From JBGQAS01 sp964498605 (lineage in GTDB: Bacteria; Chloroflexota; Anaerolineae; Anaerolineales; Anaerolineaceae), in assembly GCA_964498605.1 (NCBI GenBank), contig CAZCHK010000017.1, positions 1 to 44,430 on the forward strand: a DNA stretch of 44,430 nucleotides, in the 5' to 3' direction. This document shows, piece after piece, positions 30,521 to 38,911 of this stretch; position 1 is the stretch's first letter; every line of letters starts with the position of its first letter. A model generated the notes under the pieces. The model worked only from the letters and a program-made list of their open reading frames with translations. It did no database searches and was not told the origin of the DNA. The translations under genes and the position numbers were made by a program.

Positions 30521-31153
30521 GTGTCCATAAAAAAAATACTCATCCTCAAAGGCAGCCCGCGCAGGAATGGCAACAGCTCTGCGCTGGCGGAGCAGACGGC
30601 GGCCGGCGCACGGGCCAGTGGCGCGCTGGTAAAGATTGTTGAACTGGCGGACATGACCATCCAGCCATGCACGGCTTGCGACTACTGCCAGGATGTCGAG
30701 GCGTATCACTGCAGCATCGACGATGACATGGGTGTGTTGTATGAAGAAGTGCTGCAAGCTGATGCGCTGATCATCGCCTCCCCGGTTTACTGGTTCAGCA
30801 TCAATGCGCAAACCAAGCTGTTCATGGACAGGCTGTACGCCCTGCAATCCAGTCAGGGACCCAGACTGACGGGAAAAGAGATCGGCATCATCCTGACCTA
30901 CGGTGATTCGGATGCCTTCCGGTCGGGTGCGATCAATGCTTTGCGGGCTTTTGAGGATTCATTCCGTTTTTTACGTTGTCCCATCGCGAAGGTCGTCCAT
31001 GGGACAGCCGGGGATGTCGGTGACGCGCAGAAAAACGAACCGCTGATGCAGCAGGCGTACCAATTGGGAGAGTTGCTGGCAGGTTCATCTCGGCTGGACA
31101 AACCCGGGAAAGCAGACCCTCCCGTGGGAAAGTCGCGACGAGGCGGAGCTTGA
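30521..31153 (+). CDS. Flavodoxin-fold NAD(P)H-dependent oxidoreductase, iron-sulfur flavoprotein-like
   Basis: This 210-residue protein has a flavodoxin fold: the FMN phosphate loop KGSPRRNGNSSALAEQ (about 10-25), then PVYWFSINAQTKLFMDRLYA (about 88-107). Between them is the compact motif C50-x2-C53-x2-C56-x7-C64, which matches the [4Fe-4S] spacing of archaeal and clostridial iron-sulfur flavoprotein (CX2CX2CX4-7C). It probably carries FMN and perhaps a cluster, acting in electron transfer or detoxification in anaerobes. The start is a GTG with AAAGAGGTG upstream. It ends directly against the convergent HAD gene. Confidence 0.85.
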   Translation: MSIKKILILKGSPRRNGNSSALAEQTAAGARASGALVKIVELADMTIQPCTACDYCQDVEAYHCSIDDDMGVLYEEVLQADALIIASPVYWFSINAQTKLFMDRLYALQSSQGPRLTGKEIGIILTYGDSDAFRSGAINALRAFEDSFRFLRCPIAKVVHGTAGDVGDAQKNEPLMQQAYQLGELLAGSSRLDKPGKADPPVGKSRRGGA

Positions 31154-31780
31154 TTATTGATCAGCGTGAATGCCGGCTTGATTCAGCTCCTCTTCCAGCT
31201 GCAGCGTGGAACGATACAGGATGGTCTTGAAGCCCAGCGTCCGCGCGGCTGCGGTGTTGGCGGGTGAGTCATCGATGAACAGGCAGTCCTGGGCAGCTTG
31301 CCCGACGCGTTCAAGCAGAATTTGGAAAATACGCTCGCCAGGCTTGACATGCCCCAATTCTCCCGAGATGATGATGCCGTCCATCTGCTCAAGGAACGGG
31401 TACATCGGGCGTACCTGGTAGAATTTTTCTGCCGACCAGTTGCTCAGCGCCCACGCACTGTATCCGCGATACCGCAGCCTCAGCATCAGATCGACGGTAG
31501 GCTGGATGGCGCCGCGCAGCATGTCCATCCAGCGCGTGTCGTACGCGCGGATCAGTTCCGCGCGATGCGGGAACCTGCGGATATGCTCTTTCACGGCGGC
31601 GGCAAACGGGTATCCGGCATCCTGTCTGGCATTCCATTCAAAAAAACCGATCTCGTCAAGAAATGCGTCTGCGGCAGACAGGCTGCCGCCCAGCAGATCA
31701 GCGTAAAGGTAACGCGGGTCCCAATCCAGCAGAACACCGCCGATGTCAAACACTAGGATGGGAATTCTTTTATCCAACAT
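31154..31780 (-). CDS. HAD-superfamily hydrolase (subfamily IA, YihX-like)
   Basis: This 208-residue HAD protein has motif I FDIGGVLLDWD (nucleophile D12), motif II LSNWS (about 114-118), the motif III lysine in ELGHVKPGERIF and motif IV LFIDDSPANTAAARTLGF (about 165-182). The D-x-G form of motif I occurs in YihX and in epoxide-hydrolase-linked HADs, so it is not a defect. It probably dephosphorylates a sugar phosphate or similar metabolite. The specific substrate is unknown. The stop codon abuts the stop of the flavoprotein gene. Confidence 0.86.
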   Translation of the reverse strand: MLDKRIPILVFDIGGVLLDWDPRYLYADLLGGSLSAADAFLDEIGFFEWNARQDAGYPFAAAVKEHIRRFPHRAELIRAYDTRWMDMLRGAIQPTVDLMLRLRYRGYSAWALSNWSAEKFYQVRPMYPFLEQMDGIIISGELGHVKPGERIFQILLERVGQAAQDCLFIDDSPANTAAARTLGFKTILYRSTLQLEEELNQAGIHADQ

Positions 31781-31939
31781 TCAAGGCCTTATTGTACCTG
31801 ATGAACTGCGATGGCCGGGGAATATTCTTCATGGAATCCTCACGATCCCTGACACAAAAAGCGGTATTATTGGTAGAATTGTTCGCCTGTGCCTGCTGTG
31901 GAGGATCCCAACTGGCGCAGAATGGATCTGGAGATGAAA

Positions 31940-33265
31940 ATGAAGCTGACAAAAAAATTCTGGAATATAGCCATCCCTGTCGTCGTGGGCCTGGCAGCCC
32001 TCGTGCTGGGGTATTTCTCCCGCGATATCCTGCCGGCGTCGCTCTTCGAAAGCAAGAATGTCGCCAGGATCAACGGGGAGGCCATCACGGCGAAGGAATT
32101 TGAGACATTCGCCAAGTTTTACCGCATCCAGTCTGCCAGTACATATGAGCAGCTGTCCTATTACACCAGCCTCTACCAGCAGTACGGCATGCAGGTGAAC
32201 CCCGAATGGGCGGCGCAGATAGCGAACATTGAGGAGGAGTTCTCCAACCCGGAGAAGCTGGGACAGGCGGTTCTGGATTTGCTCACGGAAAATGTGATCA
32301 TTGAAACCGAAGGCAAGAAACTGGGGTTGAGCGTCAGCGAGGACGAGATCAGCAAGCTGCTCTTTGACTCGTTCGGTTACTACCCTCAGGGCACACCCAC
32401 TTTGATGCCGACACCTACGCAATACACCTATCCGACCTTGTCCGCGCAACAGCTGGAGCTTTGGGTGACTCCCACCTACGCCCCAACGGCAACATTGACG
32501 CCCACCGCCACAGTGGAGCCTGATCTTTCCGTGACGGAGGAGGCTGCTGAACAAGCGGCCGAGAATACCGACACAAACACAGAAGAAGCAGCCCAGGCGG
32601 TGGAAGGATCCGCCCCGAGCGATGAAACCGCCCAGAACCCCACCCCGGCCCCGACAGAGGTTTTCCCGACCGCCACGCTGGTCTCCGAAGAGTCTTACCT
32701 GGCATCCCTGCAGGGATACCTGGATACGCTCGCACCTTACGGCCTGGCAGAGGCCAACCTGCGCCAGCTGATCTATTACAACATGTTCTACAACAAGGTG
32801 TACGACGAGATCACCAAAGACGTTGCCGAGATAGCTGAACAGGTCTGGGCGCGCCATATCCTGGTTTCATCCGAGGAAGAAGCCATGCAGGTCGTGGCTG
32901 ACCTGGAAGCCGGTGAGAACTGGTGGGTGGAAGCTTACTACTACACCCAGGACATCAACGGGCAGAGCACCGGCGGAGACCTGGGCTGGTTCCCGCGCGG
33001 GATCTACTCCGAAGAGATCGACACAGCCGCCTTCGAAATGGAGATCGGCGAAACACGCGTCGTCCAGGATGTGGATGGATGGCACGTGCTGCAGGTTACC
33101 GGGCATGAGCAGGAGCGTCCCCTGGACAGCACCACGCGTGAAAAATTAAAATCCGTGATGTTCAACACCTGGCTGGATGATGTAAAAGCCAGGGCCAAGA
33201 TCACCATCTATGACACCTGGAAAAGTCATGTTCCCACCGAACCGGCGCTGCCGGGTGGAAATTAA
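31940..33265 (+). CDS. Membrane-anchored peptidylprolyl isomerase (parvulin/SurA-like)
   Basis: The protein is 441 residues. A signal-anchor helix (about 8-25) is followed by a SurA-type N-terminal chaperone region with VARINGEAITAKEFETFAKF. A long Thr/Pro/Glu-rich insert (about 152-250, PTPTQYTYPT and later) interrupts it. The C-terminal parvulin domain is WARHILVSSEEEAMQVVADL (about 314-333) through GGDLGWFPRG and VQDVDGWHVLQVTG. It probably folds exported proteins outside the membrane. The start at 31940 is chosen for GGAG 6 nt upstream. An in-frame GTG at 31889 and ATGs at 31922 and 31934 are alternatives. Confidence 0.88.
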   Translation: MKLTKKFWNIAIPVVVGLAALVLGYFSRDILPASLFESKNVARINGEAITAKEFETFAKFYRIQSASTYEQLSYYTSLYQQYGMQVNPEWAAQIANIEEEFSNPEKLGQAVLDLLTENVIIETEGKKLGLSVSEDEISKLLFDSFGYYPQGTPTLMPTPTQYTYPTLSAQQLELWVTPTYAPTATLTPTATVEPDLSVTEEAAEQAAENTDTNTEEAAQAVEGSAPSDETAQNPTPAPTEVFPTATLVSEESYLASLQGYLDTLAPYGLAEANLRQLIYYNMFYNKVYDEITKDVAEIAEQVWARHILVSSEEEAMQVVADLEAGENWWVEAYYYTQDINGQSTGGDLGWFPRGIYSEEIDTAAFEMEIGETRVVQDVDGWHVLQVTGHEQERPLDSTTREKLKSVMFNTWLDDVKARAKITIYDTWKSHVPTEPALPGGN

Positions 33266-33280
33266 TTAGGAACAACAACA

Positions 33281-33313
33281 ACTCCCCGGGTCGAAGTACC
33301 GGGGAGTTTTTTA
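33281..33313 (+). terminator. Terminator after the parvulin gene
   Basis: ACTCCCCGG (33281-33289) pairs with CCGGGGAGT (33299-33307) around a 9-nt loop, followed by six T. It lies 15 nt after the stop. Confidence 0.93.
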
Positions 33314-33364
33314 ATTTCTTCAGCCAGTTGAAGGCATCCAGCATGTTAGAGTTCCTTTCAGGCT

Positions 33365-33532
33365 TCAAAAATCGGGCAACCGCTGATGCTCAATAAGAGC
33401 AAGGCTCATTGACTGACCAAACCCAGGTTTCTCAGGGGTCGAGCTTTCGAACAGGTTCCATTTGAAGCTGAAGGTGAAAGTTGGACGGCCATAAATGCGG
33501 CCGTACATTTTTTTATCAATCTGACCATTCAT
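33365..33532 (-). CDS. Small hypothetical protein (55 aa)
   Basis: An open frame on the - strand encodes 55 residues, MNGQIDKKMYGRI and onward, ending in GQSMSLALIEHQRLPDF. AGGAG lies 4 nt before the ATG (33530-33532). The sequence is rich in Phe, Trp and other non-random residues (for example PTFTFSFKWNLFES) and looks coding. I do not recognise the family. Part of it overlaps a + strand hairpin with a T run (33485-33514). The pairing ACGGCC/GGCCGT could be chance within codons, or a terminator for an unseen + transcript. It is oriented opposite to both neighbours. It might be a stand-alone small gene or the end of a decayed longer one. Confidence 0.45.
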   Translation of the reverse strand: MNGQIDKKMYGRIYGRPTFTFSFKWNLFESSTPEKPGFGQSMSLALIEHQRLPDF

Positions 33533-33637
33533 CTCCTGAGAGGGATTTTGGAAAAACGGGTGTGCGTTGATCTTTTTGTGCGCTTGGGGATGGCTGGCGA
33601 GTATAATTACTGCAGCTCAAACAATGGAGGATTGGAT

Positions 33638-35293
33638 ATGTCTGAACCACGAATCGTACGCGCCCCGCGTGGAACCGTGCTCACCTGCAAGTCCTGGTTG
33701 ACCGAAGCCCCGTACCGCATGATCCAGAACAATCTGGACCCGGAAGTGGCTGAACGCCCTCAGGAGCTGGTCGTTTATGGCGGCAAAGGTCAGGCTGCCC
33801 GTTCGTGGGAGGCTTTCGATGCCATCCTGGAATCCCTGAAGGAACTGGAAAACGATGAGACGCTGCTGGTGCAGTCCGGCAAACCGGTAGCCGTTTTTAA
33901 AACACACGCCGATGCGCCGCGCGTATTGATCGCAAATTCCAACCTTGTCCCGCACTGGGCGACGCAGGAGCATTTTGATGCGCTGGCTGCCCGGGGGCTG
34001 ATCATGTACGGGCAGATGACAGCCGGTTCGTGGATCTACATCGGCACGCAGGGAATCCTGCAGGGTACGTATGAAACCCTGGGCTCGCTTGCGCAGCTGC
34101 GCGGTTGGGGATCGTTGAAGGGCAGGTTCGTCCTGACGGCCGGATTGGGGGGCATGGGCGGCGCGCAGCCCATGGCGATCACCATGAATGAGGGGGTGGG
34201 GCTCATTGTCGAGGTCGATCCCTCTCGTGCCAGACGCCGCCAGGAGATCGGCTACGTGGACGTGGTCGTTGATATACTGGAAGAGGCCATGACGCTGATC
34301 GAAGAATGCAAATCCTCCGGCACGCCCAGGTCCATTGGCCTGGTTGGCAACGCGGCGGACATCTACCCCGAGCTTGTGGCGAGAGGGATCACCCCTGATG
34401 TGGTCACCGACCAGACCCCCGCCCATGACGTATCCATGTACATTCCGCGCGGACTGAACCTTGAGCAGGCAGAAGAGCTGAGAAAAAGCGATCCACAGGC
34501 TTATGCCCGGCGTTCGCTGGACTCCATGTCTGACCATGTGCGCGCCATGCTGGAGATGCAGAAGCGCGGCGCGGAGGTTTTCGATTACGGCAACAACCTG
34601 CGCCAGCGCGCTTTTGATAACGGCGTCGGAAACGCGTTCAACTTCCCCGGCTTCGTGCCAGCTTATATCCGACCGCTCTTCTGCGAAGGGAAGGGTCCCT
34701 TCCGCTGGGTGGCCCTGTCCGGAGACCCGGAGGATATCTACCGCACGGACGAGGCGGTGATGGAACTGTTCCCTGAGGATGAGCATTTGATTCGCTGGTT
34801 GAAATTAGCGCGCCAAAAGGTGCCATTCCAGGGGCTGCCATCCCGCATCTGCTGGCTGGGTTATGGCGCGCGCCTGAAGGCGGGACTCAAGTTCAACGAA
34901 CTGGTTGCGAAAGGCATTATCAAGGCGCCGATCGTCATTGGGCGTGATCACCTCGATGCCGGGTCGGTCGCCAGCCCCAACCGCGAAACGGAGGGCATGC
35001 AGGATGGCACGGATGCCGTTAGCGACTGGCCGATCCTCAACGCGCTGATCAATGCCGTGGGAGGCGCCACCTGGATATCCTTCCATCACGGTGGAGGGGT
35101 GGGCATCGGCTACAGCCAGCATGCCGGCATGGTCATCGTTGCGGATGGCACTCCCGAAGCCGCGGCACGCCTGGAGCGTGTCCTGACCACCGATCCGGGC
35201 ATGGGCATCGTGCGCCATGCCGACGCCGGATACGAGCTTGCCATCCGAAAAGCGAAGCAAAACGGGATCAGGATCCCGATGCTGAAAGGGTAG
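33638..35293 (+). CDS. hutU: Urocanate hydratase
   Basis: The protein is 551 residues from the ATG at 33638, which follows TGGAGG. Family motifs include MIQNNLDPEVAERPQELVVY (about 30-49), VQSGKPVAVFKTHADAPRVL, MTAGSWIYIGTQGILQGTYE and the NAD-binding region GRFVLTAGLGGMGGAQPMAI. It converts urocanate to imidazolone propionate in histidine degradation using tightly bound NAD+. A TATAAT at 33602-33607 may be its -10 box. The other hut genes (hutH, hutI, ftcD or hutG) are absent from this window. An in-frame start at 33548 would add 30 unrelated residues and is rejected. Confidence 0.97.
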   Translation: MSEPRIVRAPRGTVLTCKSWLTEAPYRMIQNNLDPEVAERPQELVVYGGKGQAARSWEAFDAILESLKELENDETLLVQSGKPVAVFKTHADAPRVLIANSNLVPHWATQEHFDALAARGLIMYGQMTAGSWIYIGTQGILQGTYETLGSLAQLRGWGSLKGRFVLTAGLGGMGGAQPMAITMNEGVGLIVEVDPSRARRRQEIGYVDVVVDILEEAMTLIEECKSSGTPRSIGLVGNAADIYPELVARGITPDVVTDQTPAHDVSMYIPRGLNLEQAEELRKSDPQAYARRSLDSMSDHVRAMLEMQKRGAEVFDYGNNLRQRAFDNGVGNAFNFPGFVPAYIRPLFCEGKGPFRWVALSGDPEDIYRTDEAVMELFPEDEHLIRWLKLARQKVPFQGLPSRICWLGYGARLKAGLKFNELVAKGIIKAPIVIGRDHLDAGSVASPNRETEGMQDGTDAVSDWPILNALINAVGGATWISFHHGGGVGIGYSQHAGMVIVADGTPEAAARLERVLTTDPGMGIVRHADAGYELAIRKAKQNGIRIPMLKG

Positions 35294-35294
35294 T

Positions 35295-35651
35295 TTGCAG
35301 ACAAAGCGCTGGTTTTTGTTCTTTCTGATCATCGCCGCTTCTCTTGGTCTGGGTTTGCTTTATGGCTGGGTTATCAACCCTCCCGGGCCTCAGGATAGCG
35401 AGCCGGCGACCCTGCGAAGTGATTTCAAAGCGGATTACGTGCTGATGGTGGCGGAGATCTTCCGCCAGGAGCAGGATATCAGCAACGCTTCCGAGCGCCT
35501 TGTGGTTCTTGGAGAACCGCTGCAGGTGGCGCAGGAGGCCATTCTGACCAGCCAGAACCTGGGCTTTGCCTATGGCGATGTTGAAGCGATCGCCAGGCTG
35601 ATCCAAGCCTTGCAGGCAGCCAGTGCGCTTCCTGCCGGGGGATTGCCATGA
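35295..35651 (+). CDS. Small membrane-anchored protein, first of a tandem pair
   Basis: This 118-residue protein has an N-terminal membrane helix (about 5-24, LFFLIIAASLGLGLLYGW). A short extracytoplasmic helical domain follows: PATLRSDFKADYVLMVAEIF (about 38-57), ASERLVVLGE and later helices. The start is a TTG at 35295, with AAAGGG inside the end of hutU. No ATG is available. The same layout (LRxxxKxxYxxxVAxxxxxxxxxxxAxxRLxxLGE) recurs in the next gene, so the two are paralogues. Its role is unknown. The position directly after hutU may be incidental. Confidence 0.65.
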   Translation: MQTKRWFLFFLIIAASLGLGLLYGWVINPPGPQDSEPATLRSDFKADYVLMVAEIFRQEQDISNASERLVVLGEPLQVAQEAILTSQNLGFAYGDVEAIARLIQALQAASALPAGGLP

Positions 35652-36460
35652 AGCCGCGGCGTTTCCCGTGGTACATTGTCACAGCCATTTTGCTGGGCTT
35701 GATCATCGGGTTATCGATATCCATGTGGTTTGCCCCCATCACCTGGACAGACACCAGTCCGTCATCCCTGCGCGCCTCCATGAAGGATGAATACCGGTTG
35801 AATGTTGCGCGCGCGTACCAGGCGAATGCCAACCTGGACCGGGCCATGGCGAGGCTGTCCCTACTCGGGGAGATCGATCCGATCGCCATGCTGATGGCGC
35901 AGTCCCAACATCTGCAGGTGACCGACCCGTTGGGACGCGACAGCGAGATACTCTCCATTCTGGCTTCCGCCCTCGTACAGCGGGCTCAATCAACGCCGAC
36001 TGCCACAATTACCGCCGCGGCTCTTGCTGACGACCCTGCTTCCGGGATGGCCACACCCCGGCCTACGCTCACCCCGCTGATGACATTTACACCCCGTCCC
36101 AGCCCCACGCCGAGCCCCACCGTGGGAGCGCCTTTCGGTCTGTACGATCGCGAGATCGTGTGCGACAGCCTGAAGATGCCGAAAATGCTGATGGTGGAAG
36201 TGTATGACCAGGCGGGTGACCCGGTGTCTGGTGTGCGCATCACGGTTACCTGGGAGGACGGCCAGGATCAATTTGTCACCGGATTGTTCCCCGAAACCAA
36301 CCGTGGCTACGCGGATTTCAGCATGACCGAGGATGTCGTTTACAGTGTTCAGGCGGGTGAAGGTGGTGAATGGGCGACCAACCTGCAGGCTCCCGAATGC
36401 ACCGCGGGTGATGGCAGCACCTACTGGGGCAGCTGGCTGATCATATTTCAACAGCCTTAG
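35648..36460 (+). CDS. Membrane-anchored protein with Pro/Thr linker and Ig-like C-terminal domain
   Basis: This 270-residue protein has a membrane helix (about 9-28) and a helical domain paralogous to the preceding gene (SLRASMKDEYRLNVARAYQA, about 40-59, to RLSLLGEID). A linker rich in Thr-Pro pairs follows (about 114-160). The C-terminal beta-sandwich-like domain has MLMVEVYDQAGDPVSGVRIT and VTWEDGQDQFVTGLFPETNR, resembling carboxypeptidase regulatory-like or bacterial Ig-like modules. The ATG overlaps the previous stop (ATGA), so translation is coupled. It may be a surface or wall-associated structural protein; no enzymatic motif is seen. Confidence 0.68.
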   Translation: MKPRRFPWYIVTAILLGLIIGLSISMWFAPITWTDTSPSSLRASMKDEYRLNVARAYQANANLDRAMARLSLLGEIDPIAMLMAQSQHLQVTDPLGRDSEILSILASALVQRAQSTPTATITAAALADDPASGMATPRPTLTPLMTFTPRPSPTPSPTVGAPFGLYDREIVCDSLKMPKMLMVEVYDQAGDPVSGVRITVTWEDGQDQFVTGLFPETNRGYADFSMTEDVVYSVQAGEGGEWATNLQAPECTAGDGSTYWGSWLIIFQQP

Positions 36461-37194
36461 GGCTTGATCCTGGTCTTTAAGCGGGGATGCATCACGAAGT
36501 ATTGTTTGCCTCGCGGTTGCGATTGAGGTTGGGGCATGAATTGACCGTCTCTCAATGCGCGAACGGCATCCAGCATCAGACGGGGCATCATTTTTTCCAT
36601 GCGTTTTCTCAGGTCGGGCAGCGCCTCCTGGTTCCCGGGAGGGACATGTCGCTGGAACAGGACTGGACCGGTATCCACGCCTGCGTCCATCAGGTGCAGG
36701 GTTAGGCCCACGTGATTGGTAAGACCTTCGAGCAGCGCCCATTCCACAACATCCATGCCGCGGTACGCTGGCAGGATGCCGGAGTGGCAATTGAGCACGC
36801 CGATTGCCGGCAGTTCCAGGATGCCTCTGCGGATCAAGCCGCCGCCCGTGAAAAGGATCAGGTCAGGCAGCTGTTCACGCAGCAGTCTTTGAGCGCGCGG
36901 GTGGTTATGATCTGGCACAACAAGGTATGTGATCTTCTTGTCTCGGCATAATTCTTTCAGGCCGGGAGGCTCGCTGGCGTTTCCAGGATGATTGCCAGGC
37001 AGCACGAGCTTTTCGCGGATTTTTCGCAGCAGGCGGACCCCATCGCGGCGGAATTCCGAGCGAAAACGTTTGATTGAAAAGGGTGAACGAACAATGACCG
37101 CGCAGACGGAGATGGAAGGCTCAACAAGCAGGTCGCGCAGCACCAGGCGGCTGTAGAGGCTGGATGCCAGCGGCGCGAGCAGAGCCACCTTCAT
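36457..37194 (-). CDS. Formyltransferase family protein
   Basis: The protein is 245 residues from the ATG at 37194. The formyltransferase core has VLNCHSGILPAYRGMDVVEW (about 108-127), which holds the catalytic Asn and His, and the Asp in LHLMDAGVDTGPVLFQRHV (about 139-157). This N-H-D triad uses 10-formyltetrahydrofolate. It lacks the C-terminal domain of methionyl-tRNA formyltransferase, so it more likely formylates a sugar amine or another small amine. The ATG overlaps the upstream stop (ATGA). Family-unlike sequence further upstream in the same frame is excluded. It is the last of a three-gene unit. Confidence 0.82.
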   Translation of the reverse strand: MKVALLAPLASSLYSRLVLRDLLVEPSISVCAVIVRSPFSIKRFRSEFRRDGVRLLRKIREKLVLPGNHPGNASEPPGLKELCRDKKITYLVVPDHNHPRAQRLLREQLPDLILFTGGGLIRRGILELPAIGVLNCHSGILPAYRGMDVVEWALLEGLTNHVGLTLHLMDAGVDTGPVLFQRHVPPGNQEALPDLRKRMEKMMPRLMLDAVRALRDGQFMPQPQSQPRGKQYFVMHPRLKTRIKP

Positions 37195-37715
37195 GGCAGC
37201 AGCTCCCGGACTGCACATTCCTGTGAATGCAGTGCGGCAAGGTAAAGAGGCAGATTTTTTCGGGACGATCCGCGGCGATAGCGGGGAAAAGCCCAGTCGT
37301 TGAGCTTGAGCGCGGCGTTCAGGAAGCGTAGGTCTTTCACGCGCAGCGCGTACTCGCTCAGCAGCAGGGCCGCTCGATGCCGCATGCTCCAGGAGTCCTC
37401 GCGCTGCCAGAAGCGTTGTTGGAAACATCCCCTGCGGCGGACTTCGATATGGCGCAGAAGGTGCTCCAGCATATCGGTCAGGATGGAGGGATCGCTTACG
37501 CACATGTTCAGTACAGGAGCAAATGTTTTGTCTGTGCGAAGGAAGCCATAATCAGATGCCGAGATGGGATTGGCAACCGCAGTGGCAGGCGCGGGGGGAC
37601 TGGCGGGAAGGAGATGAGCAGACTTTTCCAGAAAAGCCTGCAGCTGGGCTGGATCGACGGTGTCGTCCAGCCAGCGTTCCAGGGTAGACAGAATCGATGC
37701 CAGGAGCCTTCGCAT
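37191..37715 (-). CDS. Hypothetical protein
   Basis: This 174-residue, mostly helical protein has the recognisable segments MRRLLASILSTLERWLDDTV (1-20) and RHRAALLLSEYALRVKDLRF (about 111-130), followed by NAALKLNDWAFPRYRRGS. I do not recognise the family. The start at 37715 is chosen because TGATG overlaps the stop of the upstream gene. An in-frame ATG at 37760 would give 189 residues but lacks a binding site. It is coupled at both ends to a beta-propeller-like gene and a formyltransferase gene, so it probably works with them, perhaps on a cell-surface glycan or metabolite. That role is inferred from context. Confidence 0.6.
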   Translation of the reverse strand: MRRLLASILSTLERWLDDTVDPAQLQAFLEKSAHLLPASPPAPATAVANPISASDYGFLRTDKTFAPVLNMCVSDPSILTDMLEHLLRHIEVRRRGCFQQRFWQREDSWSMRHRAALLLSEYALRVKDLRFLNAALKLNDWAFPRYRRGSSRKNLPLYLAALHSQECAVRELLP

Positions 37716-38776
37716 CAGGTTTTGGATTCCTTCGGGGAGATCTTCACTTTCAAGCTGCATCCGTCAAAACCAGATAGACCTTCCCCGGAAATGTACAGCT
37801 CGCCGGCTTTCATGCTGCCGGAAGGGACGGATATGACCCCGTATTTGAAAAGCTTCATCGGACGCCATTTATCCTTGGTGAACTGATGAATGGTTTCCCA
37901 TTGAAACGCATCCCGGCTGACCATCATGGAGGCATGGATGCTGTGAATGCCCGTGCCTGGTTCCACGGTGGTGAATGCCACGTGCAGGCCATCCGCGGTG
38001 GTCGTGCCGTACCAGCCCGAGCATTCGATCTGCTGACCGACCTCCAGTTTTCCGCTGCGGCGTTCGAGCCGGCAGGCATGGTTCTGTTCCAGGTTGCTGT
38101 CTGTAAGCCAGTTGATGTGATCCCTTGTGAAAAAGAGATTCACCGCGCGCCAAAGCTGGGAGCCGTCACCGAAGCGGGTGATCGTTTTGAAATGGTTGGG
38201 CGTGTGGATTAAAAAGCATTCACCGGCCGCGTCGCCCACCGTGGCCCAGAGGCTGTGCGGATGGAACGGATCGCGGAAGATGCCGTGCACATGTCGGATC
38301 GTGCCTGGCGGAAATGTGTGAGCGGGTTCCCACAGCTGCATGTGCGGATCAACACGCCAGATGTTTACCGGGTTGCGCTTGGGGTTCATAAAATACTCGC
38401 CAAAATAAAGACAGCCGTCGCTGCCTTCAGCGATGCCGTGATGCAGGGTGCAGTCGCCCTGGATGGAAAAAAGGGGAATAAGTTTCTTGTCGCGGAAGGT
38501 GTACACTTTTCCGGCGCGGATGGCAAGCAGATTGCCGCTGGAATTGACCATCAGGTTGCACTTGTCCGCGCGGAAAGCCCGAGAGGAGGGGCGGCACCAT
38601 CCGAACAGGTCACGAGGAAAATGGAAGGGAAAGCGGGTTAATTTATGCCAGTGCAAATTATGACGCTGAAGGATATTGCGCCTGGAGGATGCCCAAAGCG
38701 TGCCATCCTCGGTCACATGATGGATCTGGTTGATCTTGGCATACATAAATTCGATTGATAGCTGATATTTGTTCAT
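37715..38776 (-). CDS. Hypothetical protein, beta-propeller-like
   Basis: This 353-residue protein has repeated short strands of the type GxLxAxRxGKVYTFRDKKLI and GCLYFGEYFMNPKRNPVNIW, plus VSRDAFQWETIHQFTKDKW. They are spaced like blades of a beta-propeller or sialidase-like fold. No signal peptide or membrane helix is seen. Similar proteins occur in polysaccharide and glycosyltransferase regions, but a specific family is not recalled with certainty. It is the first gene of the unit leading to a formyltransferase. No clear promoter was found in the 135-nt gap to tyrS. Confidence 0.6.
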   Translation of the reverse strand: MNKYQLSIEFMYAKINQIHHVTEDGTLWASSRRNILQRHNLHWHKLTRFPFHFPRDLFGWCRPSSRAFRADKCNLMVNSSGNLLAIRAGKVYTFRDKKLIPLFSIQGDCTLHHGIAEGSDGCLYFGEYFMNPKRNPVNIWRVDPHMQLWEPAHTFPPGTIRHVHGIFRDPFHPHSLWATVGDAAGECFLIHTPNHFKTITRFGDGSQLWRAVNLFFTRDHINWLTDSNLEQNHACRLERRSGKLEVGQQIECSGWYGTTTADGLHVAFTTVEPGTGIHSIHASMMVSRDAFQWETIHQFTKDKWRPMKLFKYGVISVPSGSMKAGELYISGEGLSGFDGCSLKVKISPKESKT

Positions 38777-38911
38777 AGGTGTTCAACCCATTCAAATCCG
38801 CTTCAGGCTCGATCTACTCATTTTACACCGATAATAAATCAATGGACTCACTCTGAGCACATTCACGCCAAATGAGATAAAATCGAAGGAATTCCTTTTT
38901 GAGGTAACCTG

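Noticed and set aside
33485..33514. + strand hairpin ACGGCC/GGCCGT with T run as a terminator
   Set aside because: No + strand gene precedes it after the strong terminator at 33281-33313, and the bases fit codons of the small - strand ORF.
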